A DNA stretch of 64,000 nucleotides from positions 62,001-126,000 of the forward strand of contig NZ_JACWUN010000010.1 in the NCBI RefSeq assembly GCF_014773365.1, written 5' to 3'. The DNA is from Pelovirga terrestris. Its GTDB lineage: Bacteria > Desulfobacterota > Desulfuromonadia > Desulfuromonadales > Geopsychrobacteraceae. Made by a program: the position numbers and the translations under genes. Every line of letters begins with the position of its first letter. Within the stretch, counting starts at the first letter, position 1. Below the pieces are notes generated by a model. That model had not been told where the DNA came from and did not search any database. It saw only the letters and a program-made list of their open reading frames with translations. Positions 20,914 to 28,374 of this stretch are shown here, piece after piece.

Positions 20914-21501
20914 ATGAAAAAAGAAACCATCGTGTTTGCCGTTGTGGCCCTGATCATTGGAGTGCTGGGCGGGATCATCTACTCGAACTGGCAACGTGAC
21001 ACGGCACAACCTGCCGCCGGCGGTGGCGCCCCTCCTTCAGCAGCAGGGGTTCCTCTGGTTAATTATCAGCAGCAGATTAACACCCTCGAAGGGATCCTCG
21101 CGCGTGAGCCTGAAAACCGCAATGCCTGGGTGCAACTGGGGAACAATTACTACGGCTCTGATCAGGCGATTAAAGCGATTGAAGCTTATGACAAGGCGCT
21201 TGAGCTCGGTCCTGATGACCCCAATGTGTTAACCGATCAGGGTACCATGTTTCGTCGGGTCGGCTGGTATGATCGCGCCGTCAATAACTTTCAGCGCGCC
21301 GCTGAGCTCGACCCTAATCACGTACAGAGCCGTTACAATATGGGTGTTGTGTATCGCTATGATCTCCAGGACTTCCCCAAAGCGATCGCGGCATGGGAGA
21401 GTTTTCTGGCGTTGAATCCCGGTGGCAATGTGGAACAAATTCGCACTGAAGTCGATTTCATGAAGAATCATCCACCCATGCCGCAGGCACCTCGTCCCTA
21501 G
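20914..21501 (+). CDS. Membrane-anchored TPR protein
   Basis: A 195-residue protein with an N-terminal hydrophobic helix (residues about 5-24) and a periplasmic or cytoplasmic domain made of three to four tetratricopeptide repeats (residues about 50-175; for example AWVQLGNNYYGSDQAIKAIE and NVLTDQGTMFRRVGWYDRA). A Gly/Ala/Pro linker separates helix and repeats. It resembles small CcmH/NrfG-like or general TPR scaffold proteins. No enzyme domain is present, so its role is unknown. It is 32 bases after secF and may share its transcript; a hairpin follows. Confidence 0.85.
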   Translation: MKKETIVFAVVALIIGVLGGIIYSNWQRDTAQPAAGGGAPPSAAGVPLVNYQQQINTLEGILAREPENRNAWVQLGNNYYGSDQAIKAIEAYDKALELGPDDPNVLTDQGTMFRRVGWYDRAVNNFQRAAELDPNHVQSRYNMGVVYRYDLQDFPKAIAAWESFLALNPGGNVEQIRTEVDFMKNHPPMPQAPRP

Positions 21502-21520
21502 TTTTTCTCAGTTCTATTTA

Positions 21521-21558
21521 AGTCCCCGATCCTTTTTTATGCATCGGGGACTGTCTTT
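21521..21558 (+). terminator. Probable terminator between the TPR gene and recJ
   Basis: AGTCCCCGAT and ATCGGGGACT form a perfect ten-base-pair stem around a 12-base T-rich loop, followed by GTCTTTT. The T tract is interrupted, so efficiency is uncertain. Confidence 0.65.
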
Positions 21559-21570
21559 TCCAGGGTTCTT

Positions 21571-23298
21571 ATGCAGCCTGTCCACCAACGCCGTTGGCTA
21601 TCACGGGCCACTCCCCCCGAACCACAGATGGTACAGCAACTGGCTGAATCGTTAGAGATCAGCACTCTGCTCGCGACAATCCTCTGCCGGCGAGGTTATC
21701 CCACCGCTGAAGAGGCTCAATTGTTTTTGCATTCGGTGCTGACAACGCTGCCTGATCCTTATCTGTTGCCGGACATGGACAAGGCCTGTCGACGCCTGCA
21801 AAAAGCCTTGAACTGTGGGGAAAAAATCAGTATTCATGGCGATTACGATGTCGACGGCATCAGTGGTTGCGCAGTGTTGGTAGAGGGTCTGCGCGCATTT
21901 GGCGGTCAGATCGATTACCATATCCCCTTACGTTTAAAGGATGGCTATGGCTTGTCTGCCGATGCCATCCGTCAGGTTGCCGAAGATGGCTGCCGACTGA
22001 TGATATCCGTCGATTGTGGTATCAGTGCCCACATTGAAGCGCAGTTGGCTCAGGATCTGGGTATTGATCTGATTATTACCGACCACCATCAACCGGGCGA
22101 TTCCCTGCCCCCGGCAATTGCCTTGATCAACCCGCAACTGTCAGCAAATCGTTTCCCCTATACCTCACTGGCCGGGGTTGGCGTGGCCTTTATGTTGCTC
22201 GTGGCCCTGCGTAAACGTCTGCGCGACGCAGGATCTTTTCAGTACGCTAAAGAGCCGGATCTGCGCCATACCCTCGACCTGGTAGCGCTGGGAACCATTT
22301 CCGATATCGCACCCTTGACCGGGGTCAATCGGACCCTGGTGAAAACCGGATTGCGTCTTCTCGATAAAGAGAGCCGCCCCGGTGTCGCCGCATTGAAAAA
22401 GGTAGCCGGTGTTTCTGCTGTGACCAGTGGCAGTGTCGGCTTTCAACTGGCGCCGAGACTCAACGCCGCAGGGCGCCTGGAAGATGCTGCCTTAGGGGTC
22501 AAGTTATTACTTGGCGAGACTGAAATCGATGTGCAAGCGGTAGCGCAACAGCTAGACCAATTGAATCAGCAGCGTCAAGCCTTGGAAAAGAAGGTGCTGG
22601 CAGACGCCGTTTCCCGTGTTGAGAGAGACCCTCAAGATCGTCGCTCGATCGTTCTGGCCAGTGCTGACTGGCATTCGGGAGTGATCGGGATTGTCGCCAG
22701 TCGTCTGGTCGAACGCTATCATCGTCCAACGTTTCTGATTGCTTTGGACCATGGCGTGGGGAAGGGGTCAGGCCGCTCGATCAAGGGGTTTGATCTCTAT
22801 CAGGCGCTCAAGGAATGTGGTCCCTTGCTCGAAGGCTATGGTGGCCATACCATGGCGGCGGGCTTGAGCATCGCGGAAGCTCAGCTGGAGGCCTTTTCCC
22901 AGCGCTTTGAGGAGGCGGCAGGTGCGCGCCTGACCGATGAACTCTGTACCCCCGCCATTGAACATGATGGTGAATGTCTCCTGAGTTTTTGGTCCATCGC
23001 TGCGGTAGAGGAACTCAGCGTGCTGGAACCCTACGGCGTCGGCAATCCCCAGCCGCTTTTTTTAGGCCGCCGCTGTACGGTAAAAAGTTGTTCCCTGGTT
23101 GCCGAAAAACATCTCAAATTTGACCTCGAACAGCAGGGAACCCGATTAAGTGCTATTGCTTTTGGTTGCGGTGAGCGCTTAAGCGAGTGCTCAGGCGAGG
23201 TGGATGTTCTCTATCGGCCACAAATCAACCATTGGCGGGGCACAACCAAGGTGCAACTTCAGGTGGTCGATTTTTGTCGGGTGGGAGAGCCGGAATAA
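21571..23298 (+). CDS. recJ: Single-stranded-DNA-specific 5'-3' exonuclease RecJ
   Basis: The 575-residue DHH-family nuclease acts in recombination, mismatch and base-excision repair. Metal-binding motifs are visible: HGDYDVDGISG (Asp 91, 93, 95), SVDCGIS (Asp 148), TDHHQPGD (171-173), and the DHHA1 part with GGHTMAAGLSI. A C-terminal OB-like domain includes VEELSVLEPYGVGNPQPLF. No strong ribosome-binding site is seen before the ATG. The stop overlaps the murB ATG (TAATG). Confidence 0.96.
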   Translation: MQPVHQRRWLSRATPPEPQMVQQLAESLEISTLLATILCRRGYPTAEEAQLFLHSVLTTLPDPYLLPDMDKACRRLQKALNCGEKISIHGDYDVDGISGCAVLVEGLRAFGGQIDYHIPLRLKDGYGLSADAIRQVAEDGCRLMISVDCGISAHIEAQLAQDLGIDLIITDHHQPGDSLPPAIALINPQLSANRFPYTSLAGVGVAFMLLVALRKRLRDAGSFQYAKEPDLRHTLDLVALGTISDIAPLTGVNRTLVKTGLRLLDKESRPGVAALKKVAGVSAVTSGSVGFQLAPRLNAAGRLEDAALGVKLLLGETEIDVQAVAQQLDQLNQQRQALEKKVLADAVSRVERDPQDRRSIVLASADWHSGVIGIVASRLVERYHRPTFLIALDHGVGKGSGRSIKGFDLYQALKECGPLLEGYGGHTMAAGLSIAEAQLEAFSQRFEEAAGARLTDELCTPAIEHDGECLLSFWSIAAVEELSVLEPYGVGNPQPLFLGRRCTVKSCSLVAEKHLKFDLEQQGTRLSAIAFGCGERLSECSGEVDVLYRPQINHWRGTTKVQLQVVDFCRVGEPE

Positions 23299-24281
23299 TG
23301 TCAGCCGGGATGCTCAGGAACTTTCAAGAATTGTTGGCAGACAAGGTAGCTCGGGTAGCTATCAACGAACCCCTTGGTCATCACAACAGCTGGCAGATCG
23401 GTGGTCCGGCAGATCTGTTAGTCGAGCCGGAAAACCAGACCCAGGTCGTTGAAGTTATGCGTTTTATCCAGGATCAGCAACTGCCGTTGGTGGTGATCGG
23501 ACAGGGGACGAATCTGCTGTTTGATGACGCCGGGGTACGTGGAGTGGTGATAAAAATCGGCGCCCGGATGGGCTCCATTGACATTGCTGATACCCGGATT
23601 GTGGCCGGAGGTGGCGCCTGGGTGCCGCAGTTGGCTCGCCTTGCCATGCGCGCCGGCTTGAGCGGTCTGGAACATTGTATCGGCATTCCCGGCACCCTGG
23701 GAGGGCTGGTGATGATGAATGGCGGCAGCCACCGGCACGGCATCGGTGAGCATGTCGTTCGTGTCACCATCGTTGATCTGGACGCCACCATTCATCAGTT
23801 AAGTGCGGCAGAGTGCCGGTTTGATTATCGCTACAGTGCCCTGCAGGAACGCGGCGCGGTGGTTGTCGAGGTAGAACTGGAATGCCCTGCGGGACATCGT
23901 GCGGAAATCCGTCGGGAGATGCTGCGTGACCTGCGCGAACGCCGCCGCAAGTTTCCGCGCAAACAGCCCAACTGCGGTTCGGTGTTCTTAAGCACCAGTG
24001 CCATGCATGCCAGCGTTGGCCCGCCCGGGAAAATTATCGAAGAGGCCGGCCTGAAGGGGTTGCGCTGCGGAAGGGCAGAGGTGTCACAGCAGCATGCCAA
24101 CTTCATTGTCAATCGTGGTGGTGCCACGTCTGCCGACGTCCTGCAGGTGATTTCCCGGATTCGTTCCGCAGTGCGGCAGCAGCTAGATTTTGATCTGCGT
24201 TGTGAGGTGCGGTATGTCAGCCCCACCGGGAAGATCTGTCCGGTGGATCAGGTGGCGGATCGGATGTTTCCAGCAGGGTAG
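23298..24281 (+). CDS. murB: UDP-N-acetylenolpyruvoylglucosamine reductase
   Basis: The 327-residue FAD enzyme reduces enolpyruvyl-UDP-GlcNAc to UDP-MurNAc. FAD-binding segments are seen in NSWQIGGPADLLVEP, VIGQGTNLLFDDAGVRGVVI and GIPGTLGGLVMMNGG. The active-site Tyr is in FDYRYSAL and the proton-donating Ser228 in PNCGSVF, with a Glu in IIEEAGLKG. The pattern fits type II MurB enzymes. The gene overlaps the recJ stop and is away from the usual mur-fts cluster. A reading frame starting at 23187 would extend 37 residues into recJ and is not supported. A short dispersed-type repeat overlaps the stop codon. Confidence 0.95.
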   Translation: MSAGMLRNFQELLADKVARVAINEPLGHHNSWQIGGPADLLVEPENQTQVVEVMRFIQDQQLPLVVIGQGTNLLFDDAGVRGVVIKIGARMGSIDIADTRIVAGGGAWVPQLARLAMRAGLSGLEHCIGIPGTLGGLVMMNGGSHRHGIGEHVVRVTIVDLDATIHQLSAAECRFDYRYSALQERGAVVVEVELECPAGHRAEIRREMLRDLRERRRKFPRKQPNCGSVFLSTSAMHASVGPPGKIIEEAGLKGLRCGRAEVSQQHANFIVNRGGATSADVLQVISRIRSAVRQQLDFDLRCEVRYVSPTGKICPVDQVADRMFPAG

Positions 24282-24354
24282 GGGCGACGCACGCGGCGCC
24301 GATAGTTTAAGATCAACATCAACACCGCGGGGTTGCTGCCCCGCCCGCTGCGTC
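24278..24354 (+). repeat. Short palindromic repeat unit, copy 1 (GTAGGGGCG type)
   Basis: It starts with GTAGGGGCGACGC, overlapping the murB stop codon, and includes a second hairpin GCGGGG/CCCCGC at about 24327-24344. The GTAGGGGCG start recurs at 24382. Similar GTAGGGGCGC... palindromes are common intergenic repeats in many bacterial genomes, which is general knowledge and was not searched here. Confidence 0.5.
24315..24332 (+). repeat. Left copy of an edge direct repeat of the accessory patch
   Basis: AACATCAACACCGCGGGG matches the segment at 25775-25798 apart from five extra bases in the latter. The two copies bracket the stretch holding the FRG remnant and the toxin-antitoxin pair. Confidence 0.5.
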
Positions 24355-24381
24355 ACAATGGGAGGAAGATCAAGTGCAAAG

Positions 24382-24405
24382 GTAGGGGCGCAATTCATTG
24401 CGCCC
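24382..24405 (+). repeat. Short palindromic repeat unit, copy 2 (GTAGGGGCG type)
   Basis: GTAGGGGCGCAATTCATTGCGCCC contains the perfect palindromic arms GGGCGCAAT and ATTGCGCCC. It shares its first nine bases with the unit at 24278, 104 bases away. Confidence 0.6.
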
Positions 24406-24428
24406 TGGTTTTCCTCAGCTGAATATCA

Positions 24429-24470
24429 AACGCCACCGTGTCGGCATTATGCCGGTCGGTGGCGTTTTTT
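24429..24470 (+). terminator. Strong terminator downstream of murB
   Basis: AACGCCACCG and CGGTGGCGTT enclose an inner CGGC/GCCG stem; six T residues follow. The A-rich left side also allows some function on the minus strand. It probably ends the recJ-murB transcript. Confidence 0.85.
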
Positions 24471-24499
24471 GTTGAAGCGCCAAAACGACAATGATTTAC

Positions 24500-24716
24500 A
24501 TGTAAGTATTAAACCGTGACCCCGCAGCTGTGCGCAGCCCGATGGACGGACTGTAAGGGTGCTATATCAGGATCCGTATAAAAAAACCAAGCTAGGTACA
24601 GTGAAATCCCATAGGTGTCTGTAGCTATGATGATTTCATGGGTAACTGAGCCGAGACAGTTGAATATCAGGCACGACAGGTAATCCGGTTGTTTTCTCCT
24701 GTCCGGTAATAGGGGG
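24500..24716 (+). other. Possibly structured, unassigned intergenic stretch
   Basis: No reading frame of note is present. Several stems can be drawn: GTGAAATC (24601-24608) with GATTTCAT (24632-24639) enclosing CATAG/CTATG; AACTG with CAGTT near 24644-24662; and GACAGG with CCTGTC near 24675-24703. The compact series suggests a folded RNA or the remains of one, such as part of a group II intron or an unknown ncRNA. I cannot assign it to a known family, and strand is a guess. Confidence 0.3.
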
Positions 24717-24965
24717 ATGAAGATCGCTGACATCTTGAGTAGTACCGTTTATGAGGGGTGTGCTTTCACTCAGTTTGTTTTTCCCGGTAAATTATACGAA
24801 CCCCTTTTCGCATTGCTCAGAAAGATGAACATCAACAGCAAAAGCATATATGGACACCTACAGGGACTGGCCCATTCATTGCGGATGGAGATATCAATAT
24901 ATTCAGCTCTAACAAGAGCATTGACCAGTACGTTTCATACCGCGCCGCTTCGCGTCCCGGCCTGA
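24717..24965 (+). pseudogene. Apparent C-terminal remnant of an FRG-domain protein
   Basis: An 82-codon frame whose middle part (KLYEPLFALLRKMNINSKS then IYGHLQGLAHSLRM) resembles the tail of FRG-domain proteins, where a helix is followed by a GI(N/D)xxxLFPDLxGLAxxL pattern. The domain body with its Arg-rich start and QHYGxPTRLLDW core is absent, so this looks like a 3' fragment of a decayed gene. FRG proteins often occur in mobile or defence-linked regions. The similarity is judged by eye; the frame could also be chance. Confidence 0.4.
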
Positions 24966-25019
24966 AACGACGGTCATGCTTATCGTTATGCGGTAACAAT
25001 TTGAAGCCTTTTCTGTACC

Positions 25020-25047
25020 TTGACACAGACTAAATAGGGTATATACT
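25020..25047 (+). promoter_or_regulatory. Promoter and likely operator of the toxin-antitoxin operon
   Basis: TTGACA (25020-25025) and TATACT (25042-25047) are 16 bases apart. The perfect palindrome GTATATAC (25039-25046) overlaps the -10 box and is a candidate site for the HTH antitoxin. The expected start lies at about 25053-25055, directly before the toxin ATG at 25057. Confidence 0.75.
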
Positions 25048-25056
25048 AAATTTGAT

Positions 25057-25335
25057 ATGTGGAAAATATTCGAACATAAACGTGTTGATAAGGCCTTGGC
25101 TTCCGCGCCGGTTGAGGTTCTGCAACGTTATGAGAAGTGGAAGGATATTGTAAAGATCTCAGGTCCTCAAGGATTGAAGCTGATTCTGGGGTTTCACGAC
25201 GAGGCATTGTCCGGCAATTGGAAAGGTTTTCGATCTTCCCGTTTGAATATTCAGTATCGGGTGATTTATAGGGTGCAAAAAGACCAGGTGTTGGTAGAGG
25301 TTGTACGAGTGACACCCCACGACTATCGGAGGTGA
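25057..25335 (+). CDS. higB: RelE/HigB-superfamily toxin
   Basis: The 92-residue basic protein has the RelE/ParE fold pattern: an N-terminal helix pair (RVDKALASAPVEVLQRYEKW), a GPQGLKLI stretch, and strands with LSGNWKGFRSSRLNIQYRVIYRV followed by VEVVRVTPHDYRR. These are hallmarks of ribosome-dependent mRNA interferases of the HigB/YafQ/MqsR-like group. The toxin gene comes first and the HTH antitoxin second, the HigBA order. No ribosome-binding site precedes the ATG, and the promoter would give an almost leaderless mRNA. Gyrase-targeting ParE is a weaker alternative because HTH-partnered, toxin-first operons are typical for HigB. Confidence 0.85.
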   Translation: MWKIFEHKRVDKALASAPVEVLQRYEKWKDIVKISGPQGLKLILGFHDEALSGNWKGFRSSRLNIQYRVIYRVQKDQVLVEVVRVTPHDYRR

Positions 25336-25338
25336 TGA

Positions 25339-25599
25339 ATGAGTGAATATCGTAAAGCGATCAAAAGAATTGATGTTTCGACTGGTGAATCGGTTCGTAT
25401 CTTGCGGGAGTTGCAGGAAATGAGTCAGAACGATTTGGCAGCGCTGACCGGCGTTCCGCAATCAACAATATCAGCCATCGAAAATGGTCGTGTACGCCTT
25501 GGTGTTGATCGCGCCAAAGTATTAGCCAAAGCATTGCGCTGTCACCCAGCTGTGTTGGTTTTTCCTGGCTGGGATGTAGAGCAAGAATCTGCAGCATAA
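25339..25599 (+). CDS. higA: XRE-family HTH antitoxin
   Basis: The 86-residue protein has a helix-turn-helix at residues about 20-72: SVRILRELQEMSQNDLAAL, then TGVPQSTISAIENGRVRLGVDRAKVLAKAL, a clean XRE/Cro signature. It should neutralise the upstream toxin and repress the operon through the palindrome at the promoter. A strong GGAGGTGA lies just before the ATG and overlaps the toxin stop, so antitoxin translation should be much more efficient than toxin translation. Confidence 0.87.
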   Translation: MSEYRKAIKRIDVSTGESVRILRELQEMSQNDLAALTGVPQSTISAIENGRVRLGVDRAKVLAKALRCHPAVLVFPGWDVEQESAA

Positions 25600-25713
25600 C
25601 CATTAATGACATGTGACCAGCTACGCTGTCGCGTGAATATGGGCGTTAGACCAACCCGGCCGCAATACACGTAAGGCAATTATATCGGTCTGCTGTTGAG
25701 GAAAAAATCAAGG

Positions 25714-25746
25714 GGGACAGCTCCTCTACATCGGAAGAGCCGTCCC
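25714..25746. terminator. Possible terminator between the antitoxin gene and the aminotransferase gene
   Basis: GGGAC.GCTC and GAGC.GTCCC form a stem with one mismatch and a 13-base loop. GATTCGTTTT follows on the plus strand, and a TTGATTTTTTCC stretch follows on the minus strand, so it may serve either convergent gene. Confidence 0.4.
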
Positions 25747-25774
25747 GATTCGTTTTAATGTTTATATCGTAGTT

Positions 25775-25798
25775 AACATCAACATCGAGACCGCGGGG
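25775..25798 (+). repeat. Right copy of an edge direct repeat of the accessory patch
   Basis: AACATCAACATC, GAGA and CCGCGGGG: the same as the copy at 24315-24332 except for five added bases in the middle. It ends 19 bases from the aminotransferase stop codon. Confidence 0.5.
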
Positions 25799-25817
25799 CG
25801 TGGCCTCAGCTACCGCC

Positions 25818-27008
25818 TCAACCCGCAACCATCCCCAGCTCTGCTGCCAGCTTTTCCCAGGCCGGCAGGCTGCGTATGATCATCTCATCCTCAAAACAGT
25901 AGGCAATGCGAAAAAAGCCGGGAGCGCCGAAACCGCTGCCGGGCACCAGCAGAATCCCATGCTGTTGGGCGCGACGGACAAATTCGATTTCATCGGGCAG
26001 GGGCGAGCGCGGGAACAGATAAAAGCCGCCACCAGGTTTGACCACCTCAAAGCCCAGTTCGACCAGCTTGTTGTAGAGCAGATCGCGTTTGACCCGGTAT
26101 TGCGCGACATCGACACTGACCCGCTGCAGGCGGGTGATCAGCCGTTGCATCAGCGCCGGAGCATTCACAAAGCCCAGAACCCGGTTGGCAAAGACGGCGC
26201 CCTGCATAAACAGGGTGACATTCTTCAGGGCGGGTGATGCGGCCAAATAGCCGATGCGATCCCCCGGCAGGGCCAGATCTTTGGAGTGAGAGGTAACGAT
26301 AACGGCGTTGGTGATGGCGGTAAAGATGCAGGGAACCTCTTCACCGAAACTGATACGGGCATAGGGTTCATCGGAAATGGCGACGATGGTGGTGCCGTAT
26401 TCCTGCTCTTTTTGCGCCAGCAAATCGCCGAGTTCCTTCAACGCCGCAAAGGGGTAAATCACCCCGGTCGGATTGTTGGGGGAGTTGATGATGATCGCTT
26501 TGGTGCGCGCGGTAATGGCTGCAGCGATGGCGTTCACATCCGGTTGAAAGTCGGGGAGGGTGGGGACCACAACCGGAACCCCGCCATGGTTGTCGATGTA
26601 AAAATTGTACTCAACAAAGTAGGGGCTTAAGATGATCACCTCATCGCCCGGGTTGAGCAGGGTTTTCATCACCACATTCAGCGCCGCTCCGGCGCCACAG
26701 GTCATGACGATGTGGGCCGCACTGACCGGCAGGGCACAATTCTCGGCAATCACCTCGGCCACCGCTGCGCGCGTTTCTTCGTAACCGGCATTGTTCATGT
26801 AACGATGCATGCCGGGAATCGGAGTGGCGGCGATTCTCTGCAACTCCTGCTGCAACTCCAGCGGTGGTTCCATGGTCGGGTTGCCAAGGGTGAAATCAAA
26901 GATATTTTCGGCGCCACGTTCTTTACGTAGTTTGTCCCCTTCTTCAAACATCTTGCGAATCCAGGAAGAACCTTCAAGGCATTTTTTTACTTTGGCGGCA
27001 ACGGGCAT
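25818..27008 (-). CDS. Class I/II PLP-dependent aminotransferase
   Basis: The 396-residue fold-type I enzyme has the conserved segments FTLGNPTMEPP, MTCGAGAALNVVMKTLL, the PLP-binding NSPNNPTGVIYP, SDEPYARI and the Schiff-base lysine in SHSKDLALPGDRIGYLA. Family members act on aspartate, aromatic amino acids, alanine or related substrates. Its position divergent to pheA-tyrA-aroA makes a role in Phe/Tyr synthesis or another amino acid pathway plausible, but substrate cannot be read from the sequence. The start at 27008 has AAGGAT seven bases upstream; a longer frame to 27116 adds 36 residues of low-complexity sequence and is rejected. Confidence 0.9.
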   Translation of the reverse strand: MPVAAKVKKCLEGSSWIRKMFEEGDKLRKERGAENIFDFTLGNPTMEPPLELQQELQRIAATPIPGMHRYMNNAGYEETRAAVAEVIAENCALPVSAAHIVMTCGAGAALNVVMKTLLNPGDEVIILSPYFVEYNFYIDNHGGVPVVVPTLPDFQPDVNAIAAAITARTKAIIINSPNNPTGVIYPFAALKELGDLLAQKEQEYGTTIVAISDEPYARISFGEEVPCIFTAITNAVIVTSHSKDLALPGDRIGYLAASPALKNVTLFMQGAVFANRVLGFVNAPALMQRLITRLQRVSVDVAQYRVKRDLLYNKLVELGFEVVKPGGGFYLFPRSPLPDEIEFVRRAQQHGILLVPGSGFGAPGFFRIAYCFEDEMIIRSLPAWEKLAAELGMVAG

Positions 27009-27194
27009 GGTTGATATCCTTTGTTTGGTTGTAGCAAGGCTGTTGTTTCTATTTTTGTAGCTATTCTCGCGTCCCTTGACATCGGATCCGAAGATCCGGT
27101 GCTGAACAGATACCAATTTTTTAACTGCCGGAGTTTAGCTTCACGCCTCAACCGGGTCAAGGCAGATCCGTCTTCACTTTCTGCCGGCGGCAAA

Positions 27195-27223
27195 TTGATT
27201 TCTGCCGGTCTTTAGGCTACATT
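27195..27223 (+). promoter_or_regulatory. Probable promoter of pheA-tyrA, with flanking direct repeats
   Basis: TTGATT (27195-27200) and TACATT (27218-27223) are 17 bases apart. TTTCTGCCGG occurs at 27178-27187 and again at 27199-27208, two helical turns apart, one of them inside the spacer, as expected for a regulator-binding pair. The regulator is unknown. Confidence 0.6.
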
Positions 27224-27270
27224 GCTGCTCCCGCACCCAACTGTACTGACCACCGTCAATGGAGTAAATA

Positions 27271-28374
27271 ATGACGACAGCCGATAAACTCCAAAAACTC
27301 AGGGAGCAGATTGACCGGATCGATGATCAGTTGCTCGATTTGCTCAATCAGCGGGCCGGAATTGTTCTTGATGTCGGACACCTCAAGGAGCGCGATGATG
27401 GCCTTTTTTATGTCCCGAGTCGGGAGAAGAAAATCTATGAGCGCCTGACCGGAAGCAATCCGGGGCCTTTCCCGAATGACGCGGTGCGCAAGGTTTTTCG
27501 CGAGATTATTTCTGCTTCGCTGAATATGGAAATGCCGCTGCAGGTGGCTTTTTTAGGCCCCCAGTCAACCTTTACCCACCAGGCGGCGATGCAGCAGTTC
27601 GGTTTGTCAGCATCCCTGGTGCCGCTCAAGAGTATACCGGCGGTATTTGAAGAGGTCGAGCGTGGGCGTGCCCACTACGGCGTCATCCCGGTGGAAAATT
27701 CCACCGAGGGGGTGGTCAACCATACCCTGGATATGTTCATCAATTCGGAGTTGAAGATCATCGCCGAAATCATGCTGGAAATATCCCACCATCTGCTGTC
27801 GAAGTCAGGACGTCTCGAGCAGATCACCAAGATCATTTCCCACCCTCAGCCTCTGGCTCAATGTCGTCACTGGCTGGAAACCAATCTGCCCGATATCCCC
27901 CTGGTTGACGTCTCAAGTACCGCCGCCGCTGCCCAGATGGTAGCTGAGGATGAGAGTGCCGCCGCTATTGCCAGCTCGGCTGCTGCGGTACAATATGGGC
28001 TGCAGGTGGTCAAGGCCAGGATTGAGGATAATCCGCATAATTTCACCCGTTTTCTGGTGGTCGGTAAAAAATCGCCAGGCAAGGGGGGGGATGACAAGAC
28101 CTCGATCATGTTCAGCATCAAGGATGAACCGGGAATCCTCTACCGGATGCTTGAGCCCTTCAGCAAACGCCAGATCAACCTGACCAAGATTGAAAGTCGG
28201 CCGATGAAACAAAAGGCCTGGGAGTATGTGTTCTTCCTTGACCTGATGGGGCATTGTGATGATGAACAGATCGCCGCCGCGATTGAGGAATTGCGTCCCC
28301 ACTGTCACTTTCTCAAGATTCTCGGGTCCTATCCGCAGGCTCATATTGGTGCCACGCAGACGGAGCTTGGCTGA
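27271..28374 (+). CDS. pheA: Bifunctional chorismate mutase/prephenate dehydratase (P-protein)
   Basis: The 367-residue protein has three parts: an AroQ-type chorismate mutase (residues about 5-90; LREQIDRIDDQLLDLLNQRA and the basic SREKKIYERL helix), a prephenate dehydratase (about 92-270; VAFLGPQSTFTHQAA, VIPVENSTEGVVN, and a C-terminal TRFLVVGK) and an ACT domain (about 280-357; SIMFSIKDEPGILYRML and NLTKIESRP). It leads from chorismate to phenylpyruvate, with Phe feedback through the ACT domain. The stop overlaps the tyrA ATG (TGATG). Confidence 0.97.
   Translation: MTTADKLQKLREQIDRIDDQLLDLLNQRAGIVLDVGHLKERDDGLFYVPSREKKIYERLTGSNPGPFPNDAVRKVFREIISASLNMEMPLQVAFLGPQSTFTHQAAMQQFGLSASLVPLKSIPAVFEEVERGRAHYGVIPVENSTEGVVNHTLDMFINSELKIIAEIMLEISHHLLSKSGRLEQITKIISHPQPLAQCRHWLETNLPDIPLVDVSSTAAAAQMVAEDESAAAIASSAAAVQYGLQVVKARIEDNPHNFTRFLVVGKKSPGKGGDDKTSIMFSIKDEPGILYRMLEPFSKRQINLTKIESRPMKQKAWEYVFFLDLMGHCDDEQIAAAIEELRPHCHFLKILGSYPQAHIGATQTELG

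Noticed and set aside
24520-24560. ACTGTAAG-type sequence reminding of a cobalamin riboswitch
   Set aside because: Only a few bases match; the B12 box and the usual stem layout are missing and no B12 gene follows.
24500-24965. Intact group II intron
   Set aside because: No domain V-like hairpin, no maturase gene and no clear 5' boundary were found; only a decayed fragment remains conceivable.
25361-25612. Minus-strand frame over the antitoxin gene
   Set aside because: Antisense to a clear XRE protein gene with strong ribosome-binding site.
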